Part shown: in pieces, positions 28,991 to 39,636 of the stretch | Layout: the number at the start of each line of letters is the position of its first letter | Position numbering within the stretch: the stretch's first letter is position 1 | NCBI RefSeq assembly: GCF_006715055.1 | Contig: NZ_VFMN01000001.1 | Location: 4,464,001-4,528,000, forward strand | From: Lapillicoccus jejuensis | GTDB lineage: Bacteria; Actinomycetota; Actinomycetes; Actinomycetales; Dermatophilaceae | DNA: 64,000 bases | Direction: 5' to 3' | Translations under genes and position numbers: made by a program | The notes under the pieces: model-generated | Seen by the model: only the letters and a program-made list of their open reading frames with translations | Database searches by the model: none | What the model was told of the DNA's origin: nothing

Positions 28991-30270
28991 GGTGTGCGCC
29001 GGTGCCGGCGGCTCGGCAGGACGGAGAGCGAGCTGCGCACGAGGCTCGGGCGCTCGGCCAGCAGCTCGCGCGCGCCGGGCTCGTTGCGCGCGAAGGCGAG
29101 CAGCATCCCGAGCGCGGCGAGGGTCATGACGAGGGCCGACCCGCCGGAGGAGACGAGCGGCAGCGGGATGCCGATGACCGGGAGCAGACCGATGACGACG
29201 CCGATGTTGATGAGGGCCTGGACGAGGATCCACACCATGACCCCGGCGCTGGCGACGCGCACGAACGGGTCGGTGGAGCGCACGACGAGCCGGTAGCAGG
29301 CCCAGGCGAGCACGCCGAAGAGGGCGAGGACGACGAGCGTGCCCGGCAGCCCGAGCTCCTCGCCGATGATCGCGAAGATGAAGTCGTTGTGGGCCTCGGG
29401 CAGCCAGCTCCACTTCTCCTTGCTGGCGCCGAGGCCGACGCCCCACCAGCCGCCGTCGGCGAGCGCGTAGAGCCCGTGGACGGTCTGGTAGCAGGAGGCG
29501 GCCTCGTCGGAGGTGCAGTGCCCGCCGAGGTAGGCCTGGACCCGCGCCATCCGGTTGCCGCTCGTCGTGACGAGCGCGACGACGGCGAGCGCGGCGACGA
29601 CGGCGGCGACCCCGAAGAAGCGTCCGGGCACCCCGGCCGTGAAGAGCACCGCCCCGACGATCGCGACGAGGACGAGGGTGGTGCCGAGGTCGCCGCCCTT
29701 GAGGACGAGCCCGAGGCCGACCAGCACGCAGGGCACGAGGAACGGCACGAGGACGTGCAGGGGCCGGTCCAGCAGCCGCTGCTTCTTCGACAGCACGACG
29801 GCGCCGAGCAGGACGAGCGCGAGCTTGAGGATCTCCGACGGCTGCACCGTGACCGGCCCCAGCCTGATCCAGTTGCGGTTGCCGAGGACGGTGACGCCGA
29901 GACCGGTGAAGGTCAGCAGCTGCAGCGCGATCGCCGTCGCGAACGCGGGCACGGCGAGCCGCCGGAACCACCGCACGGGCAGGTGCGCCGCCACGGCCGC
30001 GACGACGACGCCGAGCACGGCGAACATCGCCTGGTTGGCGAAGTCGGAGAAGGCCGAGCCGCCGGCCTCGATCGAGGTGACGGTCGAGGCGGACAGCACC
30101 ATGACGAGCCCGAAGACGACGAGCAGCGCGGTGGTGCCGAGCAGGACGTAGTACGTCGTCACCGGCGACTCGAGGCGCGCCGCGGCACCGCGCAGCCCGC
30201 CCGCGGTCGCATCACCCCGGGTGTCGCGGGGACGGCGCCCCGCCGGGACCGGGGCGCCGGCGGCGGTCAC
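28987..30270 (-). CDS. ftsW: Peptidoglycan glycosyltransferase FtsW
   Basis: 427 residues, SEDS polymerase of septal wall, with about ten membrane helices. SEDS marks are 'GNRNWIRLGPVTVQPSEILK', 'LVLKGGDLGTTLVLVAIVG', 'LPEAHNDFIFAIIGEELGLP' and 'GIPLPLVSSGGSALVMTLAA'. An extracellular loop holds two cysteines ('GGHCTSDEAASCYQTV') that may form a disulfide. The position in the mur cluster between murD and murG, before ftsQ, makes FtsW rather than RodA. GTG at 30270 overlaps the murD stop. Confidence 0.96.
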   Translation of the reverse strand: MTAAGAPVPAGRRPRDTRGDATAGGLRGAAARLESPVTTYYVLLGTTALLVVFGLVMVLSASTVTSIEAGGSAFSDFANQAMFAVLGVVVAAVAAHLPVRWFRRLAVPAFATAIALQLLTFTGLGVTVLGNRNWIRLGPVTVQPSEILKLALVLLGAVVLSKKQRLLDRPLHVLVPFLVPCVLVGLGLVLKGGDLGTTLVLVAIVGAVLFTAGVPGRFFGVAAVVAALAVVALVTTSGNRMARVQAYLGGHCTSDEAASCYQTVHGLYALADGGWWGVGLGASKEKWSWLPEAHNDFIFAIIGEELGLPGTLVVLALFGVLAWACYRLVVRSTDPFVRVASAGVMVWILVQALINIGVVIGLLPVIGIPLPLVSSGGSALVMTLAALGMLLAFARNEPGARELLAERPSLVRSSLSVLPSRRHRRTP

Positions 30271-31853
30271 GCCCCGCCCTCGCGGCGGGTGCGGTGCCGG
30301 GCCACGGCGGCGGCGAAGGCGTCGCCGCGCGCGCCGTAGTCGGTGAACATGTCCATCGAGGCGGCGGCCGGGGCGAGCAGCACGACGTCACCGGGGTGCG
30401 CGAGTCCCGCCGCCCGCTCGACGACGAGATCCATGACGTCGGCTCCCGGCATGGCCCCAGTGTCCGACGGATCGACGTCGACGACGGGGACATCCGGGGC
30501 GTGTCGGGCGAGCGCCTCGGCCAGCCGGGCGCGGTCGCGGCCGATGAGCACGACGCCGCGCAGCCGGCCCTTCGCGCGGGCCACGAGCTCGTCGAGGACG
30601 GCGTCCTCGGCGCCCTTGAGCAGCCCACCGGCCACCCAGACGATCGACTCGTACGCGGTGAGCGAGGCCTCGGCGGCGTGCGGGTTGGTCGCCTTGGAGT
30701 CGTCGACGAAGCGGACCCCGTCGACGCTGCCGAGCTCGGCGATCCGGTGCGGCTCGGGGCGGTAGGCGCGCAGGCCGTCGCGGACCGAGAGCGGGCCGAC
30801 GCCGTACGCCCGGGCGAGGGCCGCGGCGGCGAGCGCGTTGGCGACGTAGTGCGGTGCGACGTCGGGGGCGTCGCCCTGCAGGTCGGCGAGGGTGCCGAGC
30901 TCGGCGGCCGAGCTGGCCCGCTGCTCGACGAAGGCGCGGTCGGCGAGGACGTCCTCGACGAGGCCGAGCATCGACGGCGCGGGGACGCCGAGGGTGAACC
31001 CGATGGCGCGGCAGCCCTCGACGACCTCGGCCTCCATGACGAGCTGCTCGGTCAGCGGGTCGTTGACGTTGTAGACGCAGGCGATGTGGGTGTGCTCGTA
31101 GACCTTGCCCTTGGCCCGCAGGTACTCCTCGAACGAGCCGTGCCAGTCGAGGTGGTCGGGGGCGACGTTGAGGCAGGCGGAGGCGACCGGCGAGACCGAG
31201 CGCTGCCAGTGCAGCTGGAAGCTGCTCAGCTCGACGGCGATGACGTCGTACGGGTCGGGGTGCAGCACGGCCTCGAGGATCGGCGTGCCGACGTTGCCGG
31301 CCGCCGTGGCCCGCAGCCCGGCGGCGCGCAGGATCGAGGTGAGCATCCCGACCGTGGTCGTCTTGCCGTTGGTGCCGGTGATGGTCAGCCAGGGCGCGGC
31401 GCCCTCCCTGGTCCGCATCCGCCAGGCCAGCTCGACCTCGCCCCACACGGGGATGCCGCGGGCGGCGGCCTCGAGCAGCAGCGGCTGGTCGGGACGCCAG
31501 CCGGGCGAGGTGACGACGAGGTCGACGTCCTCCGGCGGCAGCGCGGCGACGTGCTCGGGCCCCTGGCGCACGGTGACGTCGAGGATGTCGAGGATCCCGG
31601 CGCGCTCGTCGACGACGGTGCGCTCCCCCGGCGGCAGGCCGTCGACGGCGGTGACGAGCGCGCCGCGCTCGGCGAGGGCGTCGGCGGCGGCGAAGCCGCT
31701 CACCCCGAGCCCGCAGACGAGCACCCGCAGGCCCGCCCAGTCGGCGTCGCGGTGGGTCAGCCCGGGCCGGGGCTCGTACGTCGTGTCGATCCAGTCGTCC
31801 TGGGGTCCGTCCTGGGGTCCGTCCTGGGATCCGTCCTGCGGTCCGTCGCTCAC
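30267..31853 (-). CDS. murD: UDP-N-acetylmuramoylalanine--D-glutamate ligase
   Basis: 528 residues, longer than usual because of about 35 extra N-terminal residues. The Rossmann start '[19 protein letters not shown]' follows; the ATP loop is '[20 protein letters not shown]'; '[19 protein letters not shown]' and '[17 protein letters not shown]' are MurD marks. The first ~20 residues are [19 protein letters not shown]-like, encoded by a 12-base tandem repeat. GTG at 31853 overlaps the mraY stop. The repeat-containing extension is real reading frame but its function is unknown. Confidence 0.96.
   Translation of the reverse strand: MSDGPQDGSQDGPQDGPQDDWIDTTYEPRPGLTHRDADWAGLRVLVCGLGVSGFAAADALAERGALVTAVDGLPPGERTVVDERAGILDILDVTVRQGPEHVAALPPEDVDLVVTSPGWRPDQPLLLEAAARGIPVWGEVELAWRMRTREGAAPWLTITGTNGKTTTVGMLTSILRAAGLRATAAGNVGTPILEAVLHPDPYDVIAVELSSFQLHWQRSVSPVASACLNVAPDHLDWHGSFEEYLRAKGKVYEHTHIACVYNVNDPLTEQLVMEAEVVEGCRAIGFTLGVPAPSMLGLVEDVLADRAFVEQRASSAAELGTLADLQGDAPDVAPHYVANALAAAALARAYGVGPLSVRDGLRAYRPEPHRIAELGSVDGVRFVDDSKATNPHAAEASLTAYESIVWVAGGLLKGAEDAVLDELVARAKGRLRGVVLIGRDRARLAEALARHAPDVPVVDVDPSDTGAMPGADVMDLVVERAAGLAHPGDVVLLAPAAASMDMFTDYGARGDAFAAAVARHRTRREGGA
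31801..31848 (-). repeat. 12-base tandem repeat at the murD 5' end
   Basis: Four units of TGGGGTCCGTCC type (31801, 31813, 31825, 31837) encode QDGP/QDGS four-residue steps. The first two are identical, the next differ by one and a few bases. Confidence 0.8.
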
Positions 31854-32932
31854 TGGCTGCCCACCACCCATTCGGCGTAGAAGATCCCGAGGCCGGCCGC
31901 GGCGCACAGCCCGGCGATGATCCAGAAGCGGATGGTCACCGTGATCTCGTTCCACCCCACCAGCTCGAAGTGGTGGTGCAGCGGTGCCATCCTCAGCACC
32001 CGTTTCCTCGTCAGCTTGAACGAGCCGACCTGCGCGATGACCGACAGCGTCTCGATGACGAAGAGCCCCGCGAGGACGATCATCAGCAGCTCGGTGCGGG
32101 TGCAGATGGCCAGCCCGGCGATGGCGCCGCCGAGGCCGAGCGAGCCGGTGTCGCCCATGAAGATCTTCGCGGGCGAGGCGTTCCACCAGAGGAACCCGAA
32201 GCAGGCCCCCATCCCGGCGGCGGCGACGACGGCGAGGTCCTGGCTGTCGCGCACCTCGTAGCACTTGATGCCCGGGTTGGTCTGGCAGTTCTGGTTGTAG
32301 GTCCAGATGCTGATGAGCGTGTAGGCGCCGAAGACCATCGTCGAGGCGCCCGTCGCGAGGCCGTCGAGGCCGTCGGTGAGGTTCACCCCGTTGGACGCGC
32401 CGGCGATCATGATGTTGGCCCAGACGACGAAGAGCACGACGCCCGCCACCGTCCCCGCGAAGGCGAGGTTGACGTGGGTGTCGCGCACCGTCGAGATGAA
32501 CGGGGCCGCCGGGGTGCGGCCCTGGGCGTTGGGGAACTGCAGCGCGAGGATCGCGAAGACGATGCCGACGAAGGCCTGCCCGGCCAGCTTCTGCTTGCTG
32601 CGCAGGCCGAGGCTGCGTTGCCGCGAGATCTTGATGAAGTCGTCGAGGAAGCCGACCAGGCCGAGACCACCGGCGAGGAAGAGCACGAGCAGCCCGCTCG
32701 CGCTCGGCTCGGTGAACGTCACGAGGTGGGAGGCGAGGTAGGCGAGGATCAGCGCCCCGAGGATGACCGCGCCGCCCATCGTCGGCGTCCCCCGCTTGGT
32801 GTGGTGCGAGGTCGGTCCGTCGTCGCGGATGAACTGGCCGTAGCCGCGCCGGACGAGGAAGCGGATGAAGAGCGGGGTGCCGAGCAGCGCGAAGACGAGC
32901 GCGAGCGCGCCGGCGGCGACGACGGCCTTCAC
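31850..32932 (-). CDS. mraY: Phospho-MurNAc-pentapeptide transferase
   Basis: 360 residues, ten-helix membrane enzyme that makes lipid I. Signature stretches are '[20 protein letters not shown]', '[19 protein letters not shown]' with the Asp pair, '[17 protein letters not shown]', '[19 protein letters not shown]' and '[13 protein letters not shown]' with the HHH motif. GTG at 32932 overlaps the murF stop by four bases. A longer frame upstream is a murF shadow. Confidence 0.97.
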   Translation of the reverse strand: MKAVVAAGALALVFALLGTPLFIRFLVRRGYGQFIRDDGPTSHHTKRGTPTMGGAVILGALILAYLASHLVTFTEPSASGLLVLFLAGGLGLVGFLDDFIKISRQRSLGLRSKQKLAGQAFVGIVFAILALQFPNAQGRTPAAPFISTVRDTHVNLAFAGTVAGVVLFVVWANIMIAGASNGVNLTDGLDGLATGASTMVFGAYTLISIWTYNQNCQTNPGIKCYEVRDSQDLAVVAAAGMGACFGFLWWNASPAKIFMGDTGSLGLGGAIAGLAICTRTELLMIVLAGLFVIETLSVIAQVGSFKLTRKRVLRMAPLHHHFELVGWNEITVTIRFWIIAGLCAAAGLGIFYAEWVVGSQ

Positions 32933-34386
32933 GCGGGCACCGTCCCCGCGCCGGCGGGCAGCGGCACCCCGGCGAGCCGGTCGCCGAGCCAGCGCAGCCC
33001 GGCGTCGCGGCTGGACTTCAGCAGGACGACGTCGCCCGCCCGCAGCTCGCGCTGCAGGACGTCGTACGCCGCGTCGGTGTCGGCGACGAGGGTCGTGACC
33101 GCCGGGTCGGAGCCGGCCGCGACGGCGCGCGCCCCCTCGCCGACGACGAGGACGCGGTCCACGCCGAGCTCGGTGGCGAGCCGCCCGATGCCGGCGTGCT
33201 CGGCGTCGGCCTGGTCGCCGAGCTCGAGCATCGCCCCGAGCACCGCGACGGTACGGCGCCGCGCGCCTCCCTGCGCGGTCGGCGCGTCGGCGATGGCGCG
33301 CAGCGCCCGCAGGGCGGCGGCCATCGAGTCGGGGTTGGCGTTGTAGGCGTCGTTGACGACGGTGACGCCGTCCTCGCGCTCGTGGACCTCCATGCGCCAG
33401 CGGCTCGCCGCCCCGGCCGCCCCGAGGGCCGCGACCGCGTCGGTGGGGTCGAGCCCGACGGCGACGGCGGCCGCGACGACGGACAGGGCGTTCCCGACCT
33501 GGTGCGCCCCGCTCACCGCGAGCCGGACCGGCAGGTCGAGCCCCCAGCCGTGCAGCGTGAACGAGGCCCGGCCGGCGGCGTCGAGGACGACGTCGCCCGC
33601 CGTGACGTCGGCGGGCTGCTCGACCCCGACGGTGACGACGTGGCCGGGGGTGCGGGAGGCCATGGCGGCGACCCGCGGGTCGTCGGCGTTGAGCACGGCG
33701 GTGCCGTCCGGCGACAGGGCCTCGACGAGCTCGCCCTTGGCCCGGGCGATCGCGTCCTGGGAACCGAACTCGCCGACGTGGGCCAGCCCGACGTTGAGCA
33801 CGACGGCGACGTCCGGCGGGGCGATCCGGGTGAGGTAGGCGATGTGGCCGACGCCGCGGGCGCCCATCTCGGCGACGAGGAAGCGGGTGGCGGGCTCGAC
33901 CCGGCAGACGGTGAGGGGGACGCCGATCTCGCCGTTGTAGGAGCCCACCGGGGCCACCGTGGGCCCGGCCGTCGCGAGCACCTGGCCGAGCAGGTCCTTG
34001 GTGCTCGTCTTGCCCGACGAGCCGGTGATCGCGACGGTGCGCAGGCCGCCGGCCCGCGCCCGGTCGTGGACCCCGCGGGCCAGCGCCCCGAAGGCGCTCT
34101 GGACGTCGGGGACGACGACGGTGCCCAGCTCCGGCACGGGCCGCTCGCCGAGGACGGCGACCGCGCCCGCGGACCGGGCCGCGGCGGCGAACGCGTGCCC
34201 GTCGGCGTGCTCGCCGACCCGGGCCACGAAGAGCGACCCGGGGCCGCACTCGCGCGAGTCCGTCGTCACCGGCCCGTCGACGAGCAGGTCCTCCGGCCTC
34301 GCCCCGGAGGGGTCGTCCGACGGGGACGCCGGGTGCAGCGCGCCCCCGGTCAGCGCGACGACGTCACGCAGGTGCAGGGGGATCAT
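32929..34386 (-). CDS. murF: UDP-MurNAc-tripeptide--D-Ala-D-Ala ligase
   Basis: 485 residues. It adds D-Ala-D-Ala to the UDP-MurNAc tripeptide. Features: '[20 protein letters not shown]' at the N-terminus, the ATP loop '[20 protein letters not shown]', '[20 protein letters not shown]', '[12 protein letters not shown]' and the C-terminal '[20 protein letters not shown]', characteristic of MurF. ATG at 34386 overlaps the murE stop by four bases. Confidence 0.97.
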   Translation of the reverse strand: MIPLHLRDVVALTGGALHPASPSDDPSGARPEDLLVDGPVTTDSRECGPGSLFVARVGEHADGHAFAAAARSAGAVAVLGERPVPELGTVVVPDVQSAFGALARGVHDRARAGGLRTVAITGSSGKTSTKDLLGQVLATAGPTVAPVGSYNGEIGVPLTVCRVEPATRFLVAEMGARGVGHIAYLTRIAPPDVAVVLNVGLAHVGEFGSQDAIARAKGELVEALSPDGTAVLNADDPRVAAMASRTPGHVVTVGVEQPADVTAGDVVLDAAGRASFTLHGWGLDLPVRLAVSGAHQVGNALSVVAAAVAVGLDPTDAVAALGAAGAASRWRMEVHEREDGVTVVNDAYNANPDSMAAALRALRAIADAPTAQGGARRRTVAVLGAMLELGDQADAEHAGIGRLATELGVDRVLVVGEGARAVAAGSDPAVTTLVADTDAAYDVLQRELRAGDVVLLKSSRDAGLRWLGDRLAGVPLPAGAGTVPA

Positions 34387-36014
34387 GCAGGGTCTTCCGG
34401 TCGGTAGGCGGTGCCGTCGAGGGCGGCCCGCAGGGCGTCGCGGTCGTCGAAGGGGTGGCGGGTGCCGGCGACCTCCTGGCCGGTCTCGTGCCCCTTGCCG
34501 AGGACGAGGACGGTGCCGGGGGCGCTCGCGGCGGCGCGCTCGCGCGCCAGGGCCACCGCGCGCTCGACGGCCGCCGCCCGACCGGCGACCTCGAGGACGA
34601 GGGGGTCCGGCGCACCCGTGCCGTCGCGGGCGTCGCGGGCGCCGCGTTCGACCTCGGCGCGGATCGCGGCCGGGTCCTCGCTGCGCGGGTTGTCGTCGGT
34701 GACGACGACGACGTCGGCGTGCCGGGCCGCGGCGGCGCCCATCGCGGGGCGCTTGCCGGTGTCGCGGTCGCCGCCGGCGCCGAGGACGACGACGAGCGGG
34801 CCGGCCGTCGTCGGCCGGATCGCGCGCAGCGCCGCCTCGACGGCGTCGGGGGTGTGGGCGTAGTCGACGATGCCGCGCGGGTCGTCGCCCCGCGGCGCGC
34901 CCGCCGTGACGACCTCCATCCGGCCCGGCACGACCGGCTCCTCGCCGAGCGCGCGCTCGACGTCGGCCGGGGCGTGCCCGAGCTGGAGCAGGGCGAGGGC
35001 GGCCATCGCGGTGTTGGCGACGTTGAAGTCACCGGGAAGGTGGCAGTGCAGGTGCAGCACGACGGGTCGCCCGCCCGACGCGGGGCCCTCCAGGACCAGG
35101 TCTGGCCAGGCGGCGTCGCGTACCCGCCAGTCGGCCTCGACGCCGTCGCGGGTGGCGAGCGTCGTCACCGGCACCCCGGCCTGCGCCGCGAGCCGTCGCC
35201 CCCACTCGCCGTCGACGCAGACGACGCCGCGCCGGCTGTGCTCGGGGGTGAAGAGCAGCGCCTTGGCCTGGAAGTAGTCCTCCATGCTCGGGTGGAAGTC
35301 GAGGTGGTCCTGCGAGAGGTTGGTGAAGAGGGCGACGTCGAAGACCGCACCGTCGACCCGGTGCTGCGCCAGGGCGTGGCTGGAGACCTCCATCACCGCC
35401 GCGGCGACGCCCTCCTCGCGCATGAGCGCGAACAGCGCGTGCAGGTCGGGCGCCTCGGGCGTGGTCCGCGCCGACGGCAGGCGCGTCGCGCCGACCCGCG
35501 TCTCGACGGTGCCGATGAGCCCGGTCGCGAGGCCGAGGTGCCGCAGCCCCGACTCGATGAGGTACGCCGTCGTCGTCTTGCCGTTGGTGCCCGTCACCCC
35601 GACGAGCGTGAGCGCCTGCGCCGGGTGGCCGTGGACGACGGCGGCGAGGCCGCCGAGGACGGCGCGCGGGTCGTCGGCGACCAGGGCGGGCAGCCGGACC
35701 CCGTCGGCGCGCAGCCGGGCCAGCCCGGCGTCGTCGGTGAGGACCGCGACGGCGCCGGCGTCGCGAGCGGCGCCCGCGAAGGCGGCACCGTGCGTGGTGA
35801 AGCCGGGCAGGGCGGCGTACAGGTCCCCGGGCCGGACGGCGCGCGAGTCGAGCGTGACCCCCGTGACGAGCACGTCCGGTCCGTCCGGAGCGGTGCCGAG
35901 GTCCGGGCGCAGACCCGGTACGGCGTCGCGGAGCGCGCCGAGGCCGGTCCCGTGGACCTCACGGGGACGGGCGGACGACACGACGGCGAGACTACTGCTT
36001 GCGCTTGGTGCCAT
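34383..36014 (-). CDS. murE: UDP-MurNAc-dipeptide--diaminopimelate ligase
   Basis: Up to 543 residues. 'TLDSRAVRPGDLYAALPG', the ATP loop '[20 protein letters not shown]', 'EVSSHALAQHRVDGAVFD', 'LSQDHLDFHPSMEDYFQAK' and 'IVDYAHTPDAVEAALRA' identify MurE. 'TDDNPRSEDP' carries the DNPR motif of enzymes that add diaminopimelate, so a DAP-type wall is inferred. The ATG at 36014 overlaps the ftsI end by 23 bases; GTG 35981 just after the ftsI stop is an alternative, and neither has a strong ribosome site. Confidence 0.96.
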   Translation of the reverse strand: MAPSASSSLAVVSSARPREVHGTGLGALRDAVPGLRPDLGTAPDGPDVLVTGVTLDSRAVRPGDLYAALPGFTTHGAAFAGAARDAGAVAVLTDDAGLARLRADGVRLPALVADDPRAVLGGLAAVVHGHPAQALTLVGVTGTNGKTTTAYLIESGLRHLGLATGLIGTVETRVGATRLPSARTTPEAPDLHALFALMREEGVAAAVMEVSSHALAQHRVDGAVFDVALFTNLSQDHLDFHPSMEDYFQAKALLFTPEHSRRGVVCVDGEWGRRLAAQAGVPVTTLATRDGVEADWRVRDAAWPDLVLEGPASGGRPVVLHLHCHLPGDFNVANTAMAALALLQLGHAPADVERALGEEPVVPGRMEVVTAGAPRGDDPRGIVDYAHTPDAVEAALRAIRPTTAGPLVVVLGAGGDRDTGKRPAMGAAAARHADVVVVTDDNPRSEDPAAIRAEVERGARDARDGTGAPDPLVLEVAGRAAAVERAVALARERAAASAPGTVLVLGKGHETGQEVAGTRHPFDDRDALRAALDGTAYRPEDPA

Positions 36015-37875
36015 CGAGGACCGCCGGGTCGTTGGGGTCCCACCCGGAGTCCGAGCTGAGCGGGATGACGGGGGCGGCCTGGCCGGACGGGGCGATCTGG
36101 TGCTTCTGGAGCAGGTAGGACATGACCTTCTGGAACACGGGGGCGCCGAGCATGCCGCCGAAGTGGCCGTGCACGGGCTTCTGGAGGGTGACGGCCACGA
36201 CGTACTTCGGCGCGTCGGCGGGGGCGTAGCCGATGAACGACGCCGTGTAGCCGGAGTAGCCGCCGACCGCGGGGTCGTAGCGGTTGGCCGTGCCGGTCTT
36301 GCCGGCGACGCGGTAGCCGTCGATCTTCGCCTTGGGCGCGGTGCCGTGCGGCCCGACGACCTCCTCGAGCATCTGCGACATCTGCGTCGCGGTCTGCTGC
36401 GAGACGACCCGGACGCCCTGCGGCTGCGGCGCCTGGGTCACCGTGCCGTCGGGGGCGGTCGTGCTCTCGACGAGGGTCGGCGGGACGCGGACGCCGCCGT
36501 TGGCCAGCGTCTGGTAGACGCCGGCGGCCTGGATCGCGGTGACCGAGTAGCCCTGCCCGAACAGCGTCGTGTAGCGCTTGGTCCCGCTCCAGTCGCTCGC
36601 CTTGGCGAAGATGCCGGGCGACTCGCCGTACAGGCCCGAGCCGGACGCCGACCCGATGCCGAACTTGCGGAACGAGGCCTCCATGTCCGCCGGGGCCACG
36701 CCCTCGGTGGCGAGCATCGTGCCGATGTTGCTCGACATGGCCAGCGCGCCGGCGACGGTGAGGTCGAGCGTGGGGTGGTCCTCGTCGTCCTTGAAGCTCT
36801 CCCCCGCCCGCGGCAGCCGGTTCGGCACGATGAGCGGCGTCGTCGGGGTGATCTTCTTCTCCTCCAGCGCCGTCGCGATCGACATGACCTTGCCGGTCGA
36901 GCCGGGCTCGTAGACGTCCTCGAAGGCGTGGTTCTGGCGCTGGAAGGCGGTGGCGGCCCCCGGGTCGGACGGGTCGAAGGTCGGGTACGACGCCACGGCC
37001 CGCAGCTTGCCCGTCGCGACCTCCATGACGACGGCGTAGCCGGAGATGGCACCCGAGGACTGCACGACCGAGGCGATCTGGTTCTGCGCGTACCACTGCA
37101 GGTCGGCGTCGATGGTCAGCGTGACGTCCTGCCCGGGGACGGCCGGGGTGTCGACGTCCTGCGCCCACGGGATGGGCTCGCCGGACGCGCCGCGCTGGCC
37201 GACCTGCTTGCCCGGGGTGCCGTTGAGGACGGAGCGCTCGGTGAACTCCACGCCGGAGGCGGGGGTCCCGTCGGCCTGGGTGAAGCCGACGAGCGAGGCG
37301 GTCGATGGGCCCTCCGGGTAGACCCGCTGGGTCGTCGTCTCCGCGTAGACGCCGGGGATGCCGAGGGCGTCGATCTGGCGCCACACCAGCGGGGTGACGC
37401 CCTTGGCCAGCACCCGGTAGCGCGCCGTGCCGGTCAGCTGGGTCACGAGCTTGTCCGGCGTCGTGCCGAGCAGCGGGGCCAGCTGCTGCGCCGCGCCGAC
37501 GACACCGACCGTGACGTCCTTCCGCTTCCCGTCGACGACGAGCTTGCGCTCGTAGGTCGGCACCGCGGTCTGGTCGACCGAGACGGTCTTGCGCTCGACG
37601 CTGGAGGCGAGGACGACCCCGTTGCTGTCGAGGATCTCGCCCCGGCTGGCGGGGATGACGGTGCTCGTCAGGCGCCGCTCCTGCGCGGCGTTCGCGACGG
37701 CCGAGGCGTCGAAGGCCTGCACCCGCAGCAGCTGGCCGCCGAAGACGGTGAGGACGAAGAGTCCTGCGATGAGCATGGTGCGCGCGCGGCGTCGCGGGTT
37801 CGCCACGCCGGGGACCGGCCGGCGACGGCGGGTGGCGTGGCCGGAGGCGGCCGGGCGGCGACGGGTGGGCGTCAC
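35992..37875 (-). CDS. ftsI: Septal penicillin-binding protein (FtsI/PBP3)
   Basis: 627 residues, class B PBP. A cytoplasmic basic tail and one membrane helix ('MLIAGLFVLTVFGGQLLRVQ') are followed by the pedestal ('RGEILDSNGVVLASSVERKT') and the transpeptidase domain. The catalytic SxxK lies in 'VYEPGSTGKVMSIA' (Ser near 326), SxN in 'LAMSSNIGTMLA' and KTG in 'RVAGKTGTANRYDP'. GTG at 37875, four bases after the ftsL-like stop. Partners are FtsW and FtsQ/L/B. Confidence 0.96.
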   Translation of the reverse strand: MTPTRRRPAASGHATRRRRPVPGVANPRRRARTMLIAGLFVLTVFGGQLLRVQAFDASAVANAAQERRLTSTVIPASRGEILDSNGVVLASSVERKTVSVDQTAVPTYERKLVVDGKRKDVTVGVVGAAQQLAPLLGTTPDKLVTQLTGTARYRVLAKGVTPLVWRQIDALGIPGVYAETTTQRVYPEGPSTASLVGFTQADGTPASGVEFTERSVLNGTPGKQVGQRGASGEPIPWAQDVDTPAVPGQDVTLTIDADLQWYAQNQIASVVQSSGAISGYAVVMEVATGKLRAVASYPTFDPSDPGAATAFQRQNHAFEDVYEPGSTGKVMSIATALEEKKITPTTPLIVPNRLPRAGESFKDDEDHPTLDLTVAGALAMSSNIGTMLATEGVAPADMEASFRKFGIGSASGSGLYGESPGIFAKASDWSGTKRYTTLFGQGYSVTAIQAAGVYQTLANGGVRVPPTLVESTTAPDGTVTQAPQPQGVRVVSQQTATQMSQMLEEVVGPHGTAPKAKIDGYRVAGKTGTANRYDPAVGGYSGYTASFIGYAPADAPKYVVAVTLQKPVHGHFGGMLGAPVFQKVMSYLLQKHQIAPSGQAAPVIPLSSDSGWDPNDPAVLDGTKRKQ

Positions 37876-37879
37876 CGGG

Positions 37880-38371
37880 TCATCGTCCCGTCGGGGCGCC
37901 CGCGGACGGAGCCGACGCGCCGGTGGCCGGCGTCGGGACGGCAGGAAGGTTGGTCAGCGCCTGCGACGGCGAGGCGGCGGTCGCGCTGCCGAGGACGGCG
38001 CCGTCCGAGAGCCGCACGAAGGCCATGCTGCGGCCCGGCACCATGCCCAGACCCTGGGCCCGGGCGGCGAGCTGGCGCGGCGAGCGCTGCTGGTCGATGG
38101 CGTTGGTCAGCTGCTCCTGGGTGTCGGTGAGGACCCCGGAGCGCTGCTGCAGCGCGGACGCCTCGAAGGCCCCCTGGGCGAGGCTGGTGTTGAGGATGAG
38201 CAGGGTGACCAGCCCGGCGAGCAGGAGCAGCGTGCACAGCCCGGCGAAGACCGCGTTGCCGGTGCGCGAGATCGCCGCGGGGACCACGCGCAGGGCCGGG
38301 GCCGGCCGGCGCGCGGGTCGCGGGCGCGCCGCCGGACGCGTCGCCGGACGGAGGGCGGTCTGCTGGCTCAT
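37880..38371 (-). CDS. ftsL: FtsL-like division protein
   Basis: 163 residues: a basic, Pro/Arg-rich cytoplasmic N-terminus (about 1-40), one membrane helix ('[20 protein letters not shown]'), and a heptad-rich external region ('[20 protein letters not shown]') with an Ala/Pro tail. FtsL is poorly conserved in sequence; this call rests on topology, size and position between rsmH and ftsI. ATG at 38371 with AGGGAG upstream, overlapping the rsmH stop by four bases. Confidence 0.8.
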   Translation of the reverse strand: MSQQTALRPATRPAARPRPARRPAPALRVVPAAISRTGNAVFAGLCTLLLLAGLVTLLILNTSLAQGAFEASALQQRSGVLTDTQEQLTNAIDQQRSPRQLAARAQGLGMVPGRSMAFVRLSDGAVLGSATAASPSQALTNLPAVPTPATGASAPSAGAPTGR

Positions 38372-39411
38372 CGGGGCTCCCTGCCTCGGGTCGTGCTGCG
38401 GGTGGTGCGGGTGGTGCGCATCGAACCGCTGACGCGCATGGTGCCCGTGGTGTCGCGGGTTCTCTCGGCGGCGCGCAGGCGGGCGGACGCGGAACGGGGG
38501 TTCTGCTGCGTCTCGGCCTCGTCCGGCACCTCGGCGCCGCGGGTCAGCAGACGCAGGTACGGCGCGTGCTCGGGCAGCTCGACGGGCAGGTCGGGCGGGG
38601 CGCTGGAGCGGGCGCCGGCGGTGAGGACCTGCTTGGTGATCCGGTCCTCGAGCGAGTGGTAGGACAGCACCGCCACCCGACCGCCGACGGCGAGCCGGTC
38701 GACGGCGACAGGCAGCGCCTGCTCGTAGCCGGCCAGCTCGCCGTTGACCTCGATCCGCAGGGCCTGGAAGGTGCGCTTGGCCGGGTGCCCGCCGGAGCGC
38801 TGCGAGGCGGCGGGGACGACCCCGCGCAGCAGGTCGACGAGCCGGGCCGAGGTCGTGAACGGCTCGCGCTCGCGCTCGCGGACGACGGCCTTGACGATCG
38901 GGCGGGCGAACTTCTCCTCGCCGTACTGCGCGAGGATCCGCACGAGCTCGCCGGGCTCGTAGGTGTTGAGCACGTCGGCCGCGGTCGGCCCGGTGGCCTG
39001 GTCCATCCGCATGTCGAGCGGCGCGTCGACGCGGTAGGCGAAGCCGCGGTCGTCCTCGTCGAGCTGCAGCGAGGACACCCCGAGGTCGAAGAGGACGGCG
39101 TCGACGGTCGGCAGGTCGAGGTCGTCGAGGACGTCCTCGAGGTCGGCGTCGACGGCGTGGACGAGCCGGGCCCGGTCGCCGTACGGCGCGAGCCGCTCCC
39201 CCGCGAGGGCCAGCGCCTCGTGGTCGCGGTCGAGACCGACGAGCACCGCCTGCGGGTGGGCGGCGAGGACCGCCTCGGCGTGCCCGCCCATCCCCAGGGT
39301 GGCGTCGACGTAGACCGCGCCCGGGCGCTCCAGCGCCGGCCCGAGGAGCCCGACGACGCGGTCGCGCAGCACCGGCACGTGCCGGTCGGCCGCGTGGCCT
39401 CGGGTCGTCAT
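38368..39411 (-). CDS. rsmH: 16S rRNA m4C1402 methyltransferase
   Basis: 347 residues. SAM-binding '[20 protein letters not shown]', then '[20 protein letters not shown]', '[19 protein letters not shown]', '[18 protein letters not shown]' and '[14 protein letters not shown]' are the RsmH/MraW family marks. The last ~40 residues are a Thr/Arg-rich tail not found in the enzyme core. ATG at 39411 has GGAAGGA before it. Preceded by a 225-base gap after mraZ. Confidence 0.96.
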   Translation of the reverse strand: MTTRGHAADRHVPVLRDRVVGLLGPALERPGAVYVDATLGMGGHAEAVLAAHPQAVLVGLDRDHEALALAGERLAPYGDRARLVHAVDADLEDVLDDLDLPTVDAVLFDLGVSSLQLDEDDRGFAYRVDAPLDMRMDQATGPTAADVLNTYEPGELVRILAQYGEEKFARPIVKAVVREREREPFTTSARLVDLLRGVVPAASQRSGGHPAKRTFQALRIEVNGELAGYEQALPVAVDRLAVGGRVAVLSYHSLEDRITKQVLTAGARSSAPPDLPVELPEHAPYLRLLTRGAEVPDEAETQQNPRSASARLRAAERTRDTTGTMRVSGSMRTTRTTRSTTRGREPR

Positions 39412-39555
39412 GCGGGTCCTTCCAGGGCGGGTGGGGCTCGGTGGTGGGGCTGGGCGGTGGGCTCCGGCCCCGGGGTCCCCATCCGCCCGGCGCGGGCCCG
39501 GGGCGGGGGAAGATCGTCCCGGGACCGTTCGGGCGGCTGGAGGCCGCGCGGTCGG

Positions 39556-39615
39556 TGCTGTGCTGCTGGTGCTGCTGGTGGAGCTGCTGCTGGTGGAGCT
39601 GCTGCTGGTGCTGCA
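39556..39615 (-). repeat. CTG/CAG-rich repeat between mraZ and rsmH
   Basis: Two perfect 15-base units GAGCTGCTGCTGGTG (39581-39595, 39596-39610) sit in a longer CTG-rich run, in the mraZ-rsmH intergenic stretch 39412-39636. One minus-strand frame would read it as a Gln/His-rich segment, but it has no start or ribosome site of its own. I see no other feature in the gap. Confidence 0.75.
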
Positions 39616-39636
39616 GGTTGAGCGGGGTGGAGGGCC

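Noticed and set aside
39412-39636. Small Gln/His-rich protein gene between mraZ and rsmH
   Set aside because: No ribosome site or start codon of its own; the frame is a run-through of CAG repeats.
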